In this document: positions 20,936 through 29,870 of the stretch, in pieces
Layout: every line of letters starts with the position of its first letter
How positions within the stretch are numbered: position 1 is the stretch's first letter
Assembly: GCA_016867035.1 (NCBI GenBank)
Contig: VGKO01000003.1
Span: forward strand, 1-45,000
Direction: 5' to 3'
Length of the DNA stretch: 45,000 bases
DNA from: Candidatus Pacearchaeota archaeon
GTDB lineage: Archaea; Nanobdellota; Nanobdellia; Pacearchaeales; GW2011-AR1
Notes under the pieces: model-generated
What the model was told of the DNA's origin: nothing
The model's input: only the letters and a program-made list of their open reading frames with translations
Database searches by the model: none
Program-made: the position numbers and the translations under genes

Positions 20936-23900
20936 ATGACAAAACCTGTAAAAAAACACATTAATGGACTTTACTTCACATTGTTAAATCCAGAACAAAT
21001 CAAAAAAATAGCTGCAGCAAGAATTGTAACTCCGGAATTATATGATATTGATGGTTATCCTGTTGATGGTGGCTTGATGGACCTTCGTTTGGGAGCAATT
21101 GATCCAGGAGTTAGATGTAGAACTTGCGGAGGAAGATTAAAAGAATGTTTAGGACACCCAGGTATGGTGGAATTATCCAGACCAGTTATACATGTTAAAT
21201 ATATCCCAATAATTGAAATGTGTTTGAGATGTTTCTGTCAACATTGTGGAAAATTCTTATTACCAGAAGAAAAATCCAAAGAATACGTTAGTTTGAAAGA
21301 CAGAATCAAAAAAGCCAAAGATGCAAAAAAATGTCCTCACTGCGGAAATCCTCAAGAAAAAATGAAACTTGAGAAGCCGCTTACTTTCAAAAAAGGCAAG
21401 AAAAGAATATTCCCTGATGAAATAAGAGAGATGCTTGTAAATATACCGAGTGATGATTTAAAATACGTTGGAATACAATCCGATATATTTAGACCAGAAT
21501 GGGGAATTTTAACTGTTCTCTTGGTGCCTCCTGTAACTGTTAGACCTTCGATTACTTTAGAAACTGGCGAGAGAAGTGAAGATGATTTAACTCACAAACT
21601 AGGAGATATTATCAGAGCAGACCAAAGACTTCGTGAAAACTTGAATGCAGGAGCACCAGAAGTTATTATTGATGACTTATGGGACTTATTACAATATCAT
21701 GTTACAACCTTCTATGATAACTCGATGGCAGGAGTTCCACCAGCAAGACACAGAAGCGGACATCCATTGAAAACAATTACAGAAAGAATCAAAGGTAAAG
21801 AAGGAAGAATCAGACACAACCTTGCAGGTAAAAGAGTTAACTTTTCATCTCGTACTGTTATTAGTCCAGATCCTAATTTGAGAATCAATGAAATTGGTGT
21901 TCCAAAAGAAATTGCTACAACCTTGACAGTTAATGAATCAGTAACTAGTCTTAACATAGAATACTTAAAGAATTTAATTAAAAGCGAAGTATATCCTGGA
22001 GCTAATTATATTATAAGACCTGACGGAAAAAGAAAGAAAATTACTAAAGAACTTAGGGACGAAATTATTGCAGAACTCGCACCAGGTTATGTTGTTGAAA
22101 GACATCTTAGAGACGGAGATATTGTTTTATTCAACAGACATCCAAGCCTTCACAAAGCAAGCTTAATGGCACATTTCGTAAAAGTATTACCTTACAAGAC
22201 ATTTAGATTACATCCTGCTGTTGCCTTCCCTTACAATGCTGATTTTGATGGAGATGAAATGAACATCCATGTTCCGCAAACAGAAGAAGCAAGAGCAGAA
22301 GCACAAATCTTACTTGATGTAAATCAAAACTTAATGTCTCCAAAAAATAATACTAATTTAATTGGAAGTATTGCTGATGCTACAACTGGAAATTACTTAT
22401 TACATCTTGCAGAATTGAATAATGCTGATGCAAATCAGATTTTATACGAATCTGGAATGCTCGGGGAAATGTCAAAGAAGAAAGTCGGCGGTTCAGAAGT
22501 ATTCTCTGAAGCCTTGCCGGAAATTGATTTTAGTTATAAAAATAAAAGTTCAGAAGAAGTTCTTAGTATCAAGAAAGGAAAATTAATTTCTGGAGCATTA
22601 GACGATAAAATCTTCGGAGTAGAGTGCGGTGTATTAATTAGAGAATTAGATGCAAAAATAGGAAGACAAAAAACTCTTGATGCAATTAGAAAAGTTTTTG
22701 CATTAGGAACAAAGTATCTTTCAAGACACGGATTTACTATTTCTATCAATGACTTAAAAGTTAATAATAAAGTTCAAGACTTAACAGAAAGAACAATCAA
22801 AGAAGCAGAAGAAAAGACTAACAAAATTATTGCAGACTATTACAGCGGCGATTTAGAAATTATTCCTGGAAAAACAAAAGAAGAAACACGAGAAATCAAG
22901 ATTATCCAAGTTCTTAACGAAGTTCGTACCAAAATCGGACAAACAGTTAAGCAAGAATTCCCAAAAGATAATCCGGTTAATACCATGATTTTATCTGGTT
23001 CTGGCGGAAATGTACTTAATATTACTCAGATGGCATGTTGCGTAGGCCAACAGTCCTTATGGGGTAAGAGAATTTCAATTGGTTATAATAATAGAACTTT
23101 ATCTTTCTTCAAGGAAAATGATTTGTCTCCTAAAGCAAAAGGATTTATTCAAACACCTTACATGAGGGGATTAAAGCCTTATGAATTCTTTTTCGGAGCT
23201 GTAACAGGAAGAGATTCGTTAATGGATACTGCCCTTAGAACTCCAAAATCTGGATACTTATATAGAAGACTTGCAAATGCCTTGCAGGACTTAAAAGTAA
23301 GTTATGATACAACAGTAAGAGATGGAAGCGATAATATTATACAATTCAAGTATGGTGATGATGGCTTAGATATTGCAGGATTACATAAAGAAAAAGATAT
23401 TTCCCCCGGAGAAGCTATTGGAATTGTTACTGCTCAATCATTTGGAGAACCTTCTACTCAGATGGCACTTAATGTATTCCACTTTGCAGGAGTTTCTGAA
23501 ATGCAGATTACACAAGGACTTCCTAGATTAATTGAAATTTTCGATGCTAGAAAAACTCCTTCTACTCCAACTATGGAAATTTATTTAGATAAAGAACATA
23601 ATGATGAAAAACATGCAAGAGTTATTGCAGAAAAGATAAAAGAAACAACATTCGGAGAAGTTATTGAAAAAATAAAGATTAATTTTGGAGATAAAAAGAT
23701 TGAAGCGACAATAAATCCTACTTCTCTTAAATCCGTACACATGTCTATGGAAGATTTATCAGCCAAACTAAAGGAAGAAGGGCATTCTAATAAAGTAAGA
23801 GACAATGTTATGGTATTATCTGAACCAAAATTGGATTTCAAACAATTATACAAACTTAAAGAAAAAATAAAAACAATCCATATCTCAGGTGTAGAAGGAA

Positions 23901-24418
23901 TTAATCAGATACTTGTAGTTAAAAGAGAGAAAGATTTTGTTATCTTAACTTCAGGAACTAACTTAAAAGAAATATTAGAGTTTAAAGGAGTAAATCCTGA
24001 AAGAACTTCAACAAACGATATTGTTGAAATATCGCAAGTATTAGGAATTGAGGCAGCTAGAACTTCTATTATTAATGAAATAAAAAGAACAATTGAAGCC
24101 CAGGGACTTGATATTAACGAAAGACACCTTAAACTTGTTGCAGATGCAATGACTTTTGCGGGCAAAGTTTCAGGAGCAACTCGTATGGGTATTATCTCAC
24201 AAAAATCATCTGTACTTGCTAGAGCAAGTTTCGAAACACCAATTAAACACTTTGTTAATTCAACTCTTAAATTGACAAAAGACGAATTAAGTTCAGTTAT
24301 CGAGAATATTATTATCAATCAACCAATACCTGTAGGAACAGGACTTCCTGGATTGCTTGTCAAGGTTACAGGAAAATTAACTCCCGAAGAACCAAAAAAA
24401 GGCAAAGCCAAGGAATAA
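20936..24418 (+). CDS. rpoA: RNA polymerase largest subunit, A' and A'' fused
   Basis: This 1160-residue protein joins what most archaea encode as rpoA1 and rpoA2. The A' part has the N-terminal zinc site (CRTCGGRLKECLGHPG), a second Cys cluster (CLRCFCQHCGK, CPHCG), and the catalytic Mg2+ loop NADFDGDEMNIH with Asp436, Asp438 and Asp440. The A' end (FKYGDDGLDIAG) runs straight through a short linker into the A'' start (SPGEAIGIVTAQSFGEPSTQ). The trigger loop follows (QMALNVFHFAGV, His849), then GLPRLIEIFDARKTPSTPTM and the C-terminal jaw and clamp. Total length is below the usual A' plus A'' sum (about 1270-1300). Trigger-loop Thr residues are replaced by Ala844 and Val847. The next gene starts 7 nt after the stop. 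Confidence 0.97.
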   Translation: MTKPVKKHINGLYFTLLNPEQIKKIAAARIVTPELYDIDGYPVDGGLMDLRLGAIDPGVRCRTCGGRLKECLGHPGMVELSRPVIHVKYIPIIEMCLRCFCQHCGKFLLPEEKSKEYVSLKDRIKKAKDAKKCPHCGNPQEKMKLEKPLTFKKGKKRIFPDEIREMLVNIPSDDLKYVGIQSDIFRPEWGILTVLLVPPVTVRPSITLETGERSEDDLTHKLGDIIRADQRLRENLNAGAPEVIIDDLWDLLQYHVTTFYDNSMAGVPPARHRSGHPLKTITERIKGKEGRIRHNLAGKRVNFSSRTVISPDPNLRINEIGVPKEIATTLTVNESVTSLNIEYLKNLIKSEVYPGANYIIRPDGKRKKITKELRDEIIAELAPGYVVERHLRDGDIVLFNRHPSLHKASLMAHFVKVLPYKTFRLHPAVAFPYNADFDGDEMNIHVPQTEEARAEAQILLDVNQNLMSPKNNTNLIGSIADATTGNYLLHLAELNNADANQILYESGMLGEMSKKKVGGSEVFSEALPEIDFSYKNKSSEEVLSIKKGKLISGALDDKIFGVECGVLIRELDAKIGRQKTLDAIRKVFALGTKYLSRHGFTISINDLKVNNKVQDLTERTIKEAEEKTNKIIADYYSGDLEIIPGKTKEETREIKIIQVLNEVRTKIGQTVKQEFPKDNPVNTMILSGSGGNVLNITQMACCVGQQSLWGKRISIGYNNRTLSFFKENDLSPKAKGFIQTPYMRGLKPYEFFFGAVTGRDSLMDTALRTPKSGYLYRRLANALQDLKVSYDTTVRDGSDNIIQFKYGDDGLDIAGLHKEKDISPGEAIGIVTAQSFGEPSTQMALNVFHFAGVSEMQITQGLPRLIEIFDARKTPSTPTMEIYLDKEHNDEKHARVIAEKIKETTFGEVIEKIKINFGDKKIEATINPTSLKSVHMSMEDLSAKLKEEGHSNKVRDNVMVLSEPKLDFKQLYKLKEKIKTIHISGVEGINQILVVKREKDFVILTSGTNLKEILEFKGVNPERTSTNDIVEISQVLGIEAARTSIINEIKRTIEAQGLDINERHLKLVADAMTFAGKVSGATRMGIISQKSSVLARASFETPIKHFVNSTLKLTKDELSSVIENIIINQPIPVGTGLPGLLVKVTGKLTPEEPKKGKAKE

Positions 24419-24425
24419 TTCTAAG

Positions 24426-24857
24426 ATGACAAAAACTTTTGATATGCAATTTATTCGATATATGAACCTTTTCAATAGAGTTACCAGAATTGGTGCAAAA
24501 CATTGTTTTACTTATAATAATACTATTGTATTCGTTGTTCCTCGAGCAAAAGTTAATGAAGCAATAGGAAAAAATAATGAAAATCTCAAGAAATTGAGCT
24601 CAATTCTTTTGAAAAGAATAAGAATAATTGCTGAACCTAAAAGTGAAAAAGATGTAGAAAGTTTTATTTCAGTTTTAATTTCCCCAATACAATATAAAAC
24701 TCTTGAAGTTGTAAACAATAATGGAGCAGAAGAACTAATTATTACAGCAGGTATGGAAAGCAAAGCTATGTTAATAGGTAGAAATAAAACTAGATTAGAA
24801 GAATTGAAGAATATTGTTGAACAATATTTCGGCATAAAAAGCGTAAAGATTCTCTAA
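24426..24857 (+). CDS. nusA: NusA-like KH-domain protein
   Basis: This 143-residue protein corresponds to archaeal NusA, which holds only the two KH domains. The first KH carries IVFVVPRAKVNEAIGKNNEN (GxxG loop as IGKN), the second LIITAGMESKAMLIGRNKTR (loop IGRN). Archaeal NusA lies in the polymerase cluster and is thought to bind nascent RNA. It follows rpoA by 7 nt, so it is probably co-transcribed. In most archaea rpl30e lies between rpoA2 and nusA; that gene is missing here. Its stop is followed by a new TATA box for uS12. Confidence 0.9.
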   Translation: MTKTFDMQFIRYMNLFNRVTRIGAKHCFTYNNTIVFVVPRAKVNEAIGKNNENLKKLSSILLKRIRIIAEPKSEKDVESFISVLISPIQYKTLEVVNNNGAEELIITAGMESKAMLIGRNKTRLEELKNIVEQYFGIKSVKIL

Positions 24858-24881
24858 ATTCCTGAAAAAACTATTTCGGAA

Positions 24882-24893
24882 GTTTTAAAAACC
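24882..24893 (+). promoter_or_regulatory. TATA box of the uS12 operon
   Basis: GTTTTAAAAACC lies about 50 nt upstream of the uS12 ATG, implying a leader of about 25-30 nt. Similar boxes precede aEF-2, aEF-1A and S6e. Confidence 0.55.
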
Positions 24894-24938
24894 ATACCTA
24901 TATAAAATAAATATAAATCAAACAGAAAAAATAATAAA

Positions 24939-25361
24939 ATGGGATTATTAAGCGCAACAAAGTTACATAAAAATAGAAACAAATTTAGATGGAACGATAA
25001 GAGATACAAGAAGAAAAAACTCGGCTTATTTGCAAAATCTGATCCCCTGGAAGGAAAAAGTCAAGCAAAGGGGCTTGTTACTGCAAAAGTTCAAAAAGAA
25101 GCAAGACAGCCAAACTCAGCTATGAGAAAGTGTTGCAGAGTTCAGTTAATTAAGAACAACAAAATAGTTACTGCTTTTATTCCTGGAAATTTAGCGCAAA
25201 AATTTGTTGACGAACACGATGAAGTTATTATTGAAAGAATTGGTGGAAGAATGAATCGAAGTAAGGGTGATATTCCCGGAGTTAGATTCCAAGTTATTAA
25301 AGTAAATGACCAACCTCTCAGATTGCTTTGGAAAGGCAAGATAGAGAAGGGTAGAAGATAA
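24939..25361 (+). CDS. rps12: Ribosomal protein uS12
   Basis: This 140-residue small-subunit protein lies at the decoding centre. Conserved stretches are [40 protein letters not shown], and [20 protein letters not shown], with the PNSA loop that contacts mRNA-tRNA. Length matches archaeal and eukaryotic S12/S23. It has its own promoter, and uS7 starts 2 nt after its stop, so they are co-translated. Confidence 0.97.
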   Translation: MGLLSATKLHKNRNKFRWNDKRYKKKKLGLFAKSDPLEGKSQAKGLVTAKVQKEARQPNSAMRKCCRVQLIKNNKIVTAFIPGNLAQKFVDEHDEVIIERIGGRMNRSKGDIPGVRFQVIKVNDQPLRLLWKGKIEKGRR

Positions 25362-25363
25362 AC

Positions 25364-25957
25364 ATGGCCTTCAAGATATTTGATTTGTATGATACTGAAA
25401 ACGTAGTAGTTAATGATCCTGCTCTAAAAAGAGTTATTAACTTAAAACCAAAACTTGTTCTTAAATCACATGGAAAGATTAGAGGTAATTTTGCTCAAAC
25501 AAAAATAAATATTGTTGAAAGACTTGCAAATCTTATTGGTGTTCCAGGACATAGGAATAAAAAACATATTATTATGACAAGCAATGCTTCTGGAAAATAT
25601 ACTAAGAATATGCAAGTTGTTTTAGAAGCTTTTAAGAAAATTGAAGAAAAAACAAAAGAAAATCCTGTTCAAGTTTTAGTTAAAGCAATAGAGAATGCTT
25701 CCCCAAGAGAAGAAGTTACCACAATTGAATATGGTGGGGCGAAATATCCTCAAGCGGTTGACACAAGCCCTTCAAGAAGAGTTGCATTAACCTTAAGATT
25801 AATTGTTCATGGGGCTTATGATAAGGCTTTCGGAAAAAAGACAAAGATTGAAGATTCTCTAGCAAATGAAATAATTCTTGCTTCTCAAGCAGATAACAAT
25901 AGTGCTGCTGTTTCCAAAAAGAATGAGATGGAAAAGTCTGCTAACTCTGCAAGATAA
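25364..25957 (+). CDS. rps7: Ribosomal protein uS7
   Basis: This 197-residue head protein of the small subunit matches archaeal S7. Features: KIFDLYDTENVVVNDPALKR at the start, NIVERLANLIGVPGHRNKKH, GKYTKNMQVVLEAFKKIEEK, NPVQVLVKAIENASPREEVT, and the basic QAVDTSPSRRVALTLRLIVH. It binds 16S rRNA and contacts E-site tRNA. It follows uS12 with a 2-nt gap. The C-terminal end (ANEIILASQADNNSAAVSKK, then a charged tail) matches the family in position, and the gene for the unknown 124-residue protein begins 10 nt later. Confidence 0.95.
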   Translation: MAFKIFDLYDTENVVVNDPALKRVINLKPKLVLKSHGKIRGNFAQTKINIVERLANLIGVPGHRNKKHIIMTSNASGKYTKNMQVVLEAFKKIEEKTKENPVQVLVKAIENASPREEVTTIEYGGAKYPQAVDTSPSRRVALTLRLIVHGAYDKAFGKKTKIEDSLANEIILASQADNNSAAVSKKNEMEKSANSAR

Positions 25958-25967
25958 TAATAACGCA

Positions 25968-26342
25968 ATGCATTCAAAACCAACAAGATACGACCTGCAA
26001 ACATCTATGGGTAGATTTGTTACAACAAAACCTCGCGATTCTTATCTAAAAGAAGTAGGTTTTTCAGGAGAATTTGATCGGGTTTTATTTGCTCCTAGAA
26101 TTGAGGATTCTTGGCTTAAATCTACTGCCTTAAGTTTAAATGATCCAGCAATAGCAGTTACTTTAGGACAGGATTATAAAAGACTATATCAGGTTCCAAA
26201 AACAGATAGAGCAAGACTTGCAAAATTTATTGCTGAAAAAATGTTTGGAACTTCAGATGCGGGAAAGATTGCCGACGAACTAGAAGCAGCAGCATTAGCT
26301 GAAGAAGTATATGTTGGTTCTAAACAATTAGTTTTAAGCTAA
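25968..26342 (+). CDS. Unknown 124-residue protein between uS7 and aEF-2
   Basis: This protein starts MHSKPTRYDLQTSMGRFVTT. It is soluble, with a basic first half (RYDLQ, TTKPRDSYLKEVGF) and an acidic Ala-rich C-terminus (KIADELEAAALAEEVYVGSK). The ATG at 25968 lies 10 nt after the uS7 stop; the frame is open 30 codons further upstream, overlapping uS7, but that part is a shadow of uS7. It occupies a place in the str-like operon where archaea normally have aEF-1A or aEF-2 directly. The context suggests a ribosome- or translation-linked role. No family recognised. Confidence 0.65.
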   Translation: MHSKPTRYDLQTSMGRFVTTKPRDSYLKEVGFSGEFDRVLFAPRIEDSWLKSTALSLNDPAIAVTLGQDYKRLYQVPKTDRARLAKFIAEKMFGTSDAGKIADELEAAALAEEVYVGSKQLVLS

Positions 26343-26352
26343 CCGGGAAAGG

Positions 26353-26360
26353 TTTAAAAA
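26353..26360 (+). promoter_or_regulatory. TATA box of aEF-2
   Basis: GGTTTAAAAAG around these coordinates gives a transcript start near 26380 and a leader of about 27 nt before the ATG at 26407. Confidence 0.55.
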
Positions 26361-26406
26361 GCACTTTTCTATTAAGCATTTATAGTAAAAAATTAAAATA
26401 ACAAAC

Positions 26407-28596
26407 ATGGCTAAAAAAGAAACAAATCTGGAAAAAATACAAAGATTATGCACAGACCAAAAGCATATTAGAAACATAGCTACAAGCGCGCACATTCACC
26501 ACGGAAAAACTGCCTTAACTGATAATTTACTTGCAGCTTCTGGATATATGGCTGCAAAAAATGCAGGCGATTTAGAAGAGGGCATGGCGACTTGGCAGCA
26601 TGGCGATGAACAAGAGAGATTAATGACAGTAGATTCAGCAAATGTATCTATGGTTCATGATTTCCAAGATGAAGAATATTTGATTAATTTGATTGATACA
26701 CCAGGACACGTTGATTTTGGGGGAAATGTTACTCGAGCAATGCGAGCTATTGATGGAACAATCGTTTTGGTTTGCGCTTCAGAAGGAATTATGCCACAAA
26801 CAGAGACAGTTATTAAACAAGCAATTAGAGAAAGAGTTAAACCTGTTTTATTCATAAATAAAGTTGATAGACTTATCAAAGAATTAAAATTAACACCTGA
26901 AGCAATGCAAGCAAGATTAGTAAAAATTATCAATGATTTCAATATTCTTTTATCGCAAATTGCAGAACCAGAATTTAGAAAAATTTGGCAAGTAGATGTT
27001 AATAATGGAAGTGTTGCATTCGGAAGTGCTAGAGATAATTGGGCTTTATCAGTTCCATTTATGCAGAAAAAGGGAATTAGTTTTAAGGATGTTCTTAATA
27101 TTTATAATTTAAATGAGGATGAAAGAAAAGAATGGTGCTGGAAAAATGCACCTTTGTTTGAAGTATTATTAGATATGGTAATTAAACATCTTCCAAGCCC
27201 ACTTGAAGCACAAAAATACAGAATCCCAAAAATCTGGCATGGGGATATAGAAACCGAATTCGGAAAAAATCTTGTTAATTGTAATCCAGAAGGAAAAATG
27301 GCATTTGTTATTACAAGAATTGTTATTGATCCGCGAAGCGGAAAAGAAGTTTGTGCCGGACGTTTATTTTCTGGAAAAGTAAAAAATGGGCAAGAGGTTT
27401 ATTTAAATCTTGCAAAACAAAAACAAAAAGTCCAACAGGTTTTAATTTACAATGGAATTAAACCAGAACAAATGGAAGAATTACCTTGCGGTAATGTTCT
27501 AGCTATTGCAGGAATTACTGGAGAAGCAGGAGAAACAGTTACTATTGAGCCTGAAACTCCATTTGAAGAAATGAAACATATTTTTGAACCAGTTATTACA
27601 AAATCTATTAGTGTTCCAAAACCACAAGACTTGCCAAAATTAATCGATGTATTAAAGAAAGTTGCTAAAGAAGACCCAAGTATCAAAGTTCAAATTAATG
27701 AAGAAACTGGTGAGAACCTGATTAGTGGAATGGGTGAATTACATCTTGAAATTATTGAAAATAGAATTAAAACAGAAAAAGGAGTGGATGTTATTACTTC
27801 TTCGCCAATTGTTGTTTATAGAGAAACAGTTGACAAGCCTTCAGAAGTAGGCGAAGGAAAATCTCCAAACAAACACAACTTGTTCTTTATTAAAATCGAA
27901 CCATTAGAACCTGGAGTTTATGAAGCAATAAAGAACGCAGAGATTAGTGAAGGAAGAATCAAGAAAAAAGATGAGCCGTTATGGAATAAACTTAATGAGC
28001 TAGGAATTTCAAATGAAGAAGCAAGACAATATAGAAGTGTTTACAAAGGTTGTGCTTTCTTAGATAAAACAAAAGGAGAAGTTCATATTCAAGAAGTTAT
28101 TGAGCTAGTTTTAGATGCGTTTGAACAAGTAGTTGATGCTGGCCCAATTGCAAGAGAACCTTGTATTAAATTAAAAGCTTCACTTGTTGATATTAAATTA
28201 CATGAGGATGCTATTCACAGAGGTCCTGCTCAGGTTTATCCTGCTGTTAGAGATTCTGTAAGAGCAGCTATGGCTACAGCTAAACCTGTATTGTATGAAC
28301 CGATGCAAACAATGATGTTTGAAGGACCATTACAATTCATGGGTGAAATGACAAAGCTTATTCAAAGCAAAAGAGGACAATTAATCGATGTTAATCAGAA
28401 TGCTATTGATTGTGTTATCAAAGCCAAACTTCCTGTTGCAGAAATGATTGGACTTGCTAGTGATTTAAGAAGCGCTACTGAAGGAAGAGGAAACTTTAAT
28501 ATGGTTGACCAAGCTTTCGAGAAAATGCCTTCAAGTGTTCAAGAGGGTGTTGTTAGACAAATCAGAACTAGAAAAGGACTTGCTGAGAACGAATAA
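26407..28596 (+). CDS. fusA: Translation elongation factor aEF-2
   Basis: This 729-residue GTPase moves tRNA and mRNA after each peptide bond. The G domain has a P-loop AHIHHGKTAL (28-37), switch I ERLMTVDSANVSMVH (Thr74), DTPGHVDFGG and NKVD. Domains III-V follow; MGELHLEIIENRIKTEKGVD is in domain III. The diphthamide loop is LHEDAIHRGPAQVYPAV with His604, the residue modified by archaeal diphthamide enzymes. Two departures stand out: His31 in place of the P-loop Asp of AHIDHGKT, and Leu72 in place of Gly in the RGITI of switch I. The aEF-1A in this window keeps both canonical residues. Length is normal for archaea (about 730). It is transcribed from its own TATA box downstream of the ribosomal genes. 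Confidence 0.97.
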   Translation: MAKKETNLEKIQRLCTDQKHIRNIATSAHIHHGKTALTDNLLAASGYMAAKNAGDLEEGMATWQHGDEQERLMTVDSANVSMVHDFQDEEYLINLIDTPGHVDFGGNVTRAMRAIDGTIVLVCASEGIMPQTETVIKQAIRERVKPVLFINKVDRLIKELKLTPEAMQARLVKIINDFNILLSQIAEPEFRKIWQVDVNNGSVAFGSARDNWALSVPFMQKKGISFKDVLNIYNLNEDERKEWCWKNAPLFEVLLDMVIKHLPSPLEAQKYRIPKIWHGDIETEFGKNLVNCNPEGKMAFVITRIVIDPRSGKEVCAGRLFSGKVKNGQEVYLNLAKQKQKVQQVLIYNGIKPEQMEELPCGNVLAIAGITGEAGETVTIEPETPFEEMKHIFEPVITKSISVPKPQDLPKLIDVLKKVAKEDPSIKVQINEETGENLISGMGELHLEIIENRIKTEKGVDVITSSPIVVYRETVDKPSEVGEGKSPNKHNLFFIKIEPLEPGVYEAIKNAEISEGRIKKKDEPLWNKLNELGISNEEARQYRSVYKGCAFLDKTKGEVHIQEVIELVLDAFEQVVDAGPIAREPCIKLKASLVDIKLHEDAIHRGPAQVYPAVRDSVRAAMATAKPVLYEPMQTMMFEGPLQFMGEMTKLIQSKRGQLIDVNQNAIDCVIKAKLPVAEMIGLASDLRSATEGRGNFNMVDQAFEKMPSSVQEGVVRQIRTRKGLAENE

Positions 28597-28643
28597 ATAG
28601 CTTTTTTATGATATTTTTCTAGGGAAAAGCAGTGTTGCTTAAA

Positions 28644-29228
28644 ATGAAAGAAACAAAAAAACAAAGATTCAAAGCGCTTGGTTTAGAACTCGAAATTCCT
28701 TTTAACTGGCATTTTCACGATTTGGGCTATCAAAGAAATATGTGGAATTTTTATGAAGAGGTTAATAGCAGACATCACGAGAATACTTGGCCTGCGTGGA
28801 GAAGTTCCCTTGCAAGATTAAATTTTAAAAATGATTTGGGCTTAAGTGTTCCTTTATTCTATAGAGATGAAAAGCGAGGATTCCCACATTTTCAAGTTCA
28901 CAGCTTTATAGGTTATAGAAGACATTACAAAAAAGATGGTGATGTTTTGATAAGAGCACATGAAGAAGCGCATTCTGCAGATGATTTACATGCGCGACCT
29001 GCTTTATTAGGGCAAATTAATTTAAGCTTTCCATTAAATCCCCAAGTTTTTGCAGAAATGCAGAGACTTGGCAGGGAAACTATTGCAGATATTGGAACCG
29101 TATTTGCCTTAAGAAAAAGAAGATTATCGTATGGGGAAATAAGAGATTTATACGCAGAATTAACAGGTCAGGATATTGCTCCTTTCTTACTTGGGTTTTT
29201 TCTAGAAGCAACAGGTGCGAGGTTATAA
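28644..29228 (+). CDS. Putative HExxH metalloprotein, unknown family
   Basis: This 194-residue protein starts MKETKKQRFKALGLELEIPF at ATG 28644; a GTG four codons upstream is also in frame. It carries His106-Glu-Glu-Ala-His110 within LIRAHEEAHSADDLHARPAL, the zinc-binding HExxH of many metallopeptidases, with Asp113/Asp114 and His116 close by as possible extra ligands. The first half is rich in aromatics and His (NWHFHDLGYQRNMWNFYEE). No signal peptide or membrane segment, so it is probably cytoplasmic. Two other proteins with HExxH or a decayed version lie within 6 kb (30134 and 33169). The zinc site is read directly; peptidase activity is inference. Confidence 0.62.
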   Translation: MKETKKQRFKALGLELEIPFNWHFHDLGYQRNMWNFYEEVNSRHHENTWPAWRSSLARLNFKNDLGLSVPLFYRDEKRGFPHFQVHSFIGYRRHYKKDGDVLIRAHEEAHSADDLHARPALLGQINLSFPLNPQVFAEMQRLGRETIADIGTVFALRKRRLSYGEIRDLYAELTGQDIAPFLLGFFLEATGARL

Positions 29229-29271
29229 CTCGCCACCTTACCGTCGGAGAATATATAAACTTTAGATACTT

Positions 29272-29730
29272 ATGAAAAAGATGGAAAATGCTACAATTTC
29301 TAAAATAATGACTGGAGAACATAATGCTATAAATTCTCTTCTTGATGAATTGTGGATAAATTTAGACAATGAAAGAGCAAAAGCTATTTTTGGAAAACTC
29401 AAATGGATGCTCGAAAAACATTTTTACTTAGAAGAAAAAGCTATTTTTGATTTGTATACTCCGAAGAATGATAAGGACTTGCTTGAAGTTGCAGAACTTG
29501 TGAAGCAACATGAAGAACTTAAAGCATTGTTTGTTAATATTGGGGAGGCTATCGAGCATAATATTAAACCCGACTTGCGCGTTTTTGAGGAACTTGCTAA
29601 ACGCCACGCTAAATTTGAGGATGAAATATTTTACCCAAAACTTGATTTAGAGTTAGGTGAAGAGCAAAAAGCCAAGATAATCGATAAATCTCGAGAAATA
29701 ATAAATAGTTATTACAAGGCGATTGAGTAA
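29272..29730 (+). CDS. Hemerythrin-like (HHE) protein
   Basis: This 152-residue four-helix-bundle protein has the HHE pattern: TGEHNAINSLLDEL (His17), LEKHFYLEEKAIFDLY with a Glu ligand, VKQHEELKALF, and AKRHAKFEDEIFYPKL. These His and Glu residues are placed to bind a di-iron site, as in hemerythrins that bind or sense O2, NO or iron. Length is typical. A TATA box AATATATAAAC (about 29250-29260) lies about 20 nt before the ATG, so the message is leaderless. Role could be oxygen or nitrosative stress, which would fit the trx operon elsewhere in the window. Confidence 0.85.
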   Translation: MKKMENATISKIMTGEHNAINSLLDELWINLDNERAKAIFGKLKWMLEKHFYLEEKAIFDLYTPKNDKDLLEVAELVKQHEELKALFVNIGEAIEHNIKPDLRVFEELAKRHAKFEDEIFYPKLDLELGEEQKAKIIDKSREIINSYYKAIE

Positions 29731-29870
29731 AAAATGATGAAATTAATAATACTATCTTATTAATTTAAATTCGCTTTATTCAGGTCTTGTAGGTTCAGTA
29801 AGTCTCTTATAGGTTTAGATACGATTAAGTTAATCAGAAGATTTTTATAGTTTGTTTTTCTAATAAGTTT

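Noticed and set aside
25878-25967. N-terminal extension of the 124-residue protein overlapping uS7
   Set aside because: These 30 codons lie within the uS7 coding sequence in another frame and are not protein-like; the ATG at 25968 suits operon spacing.
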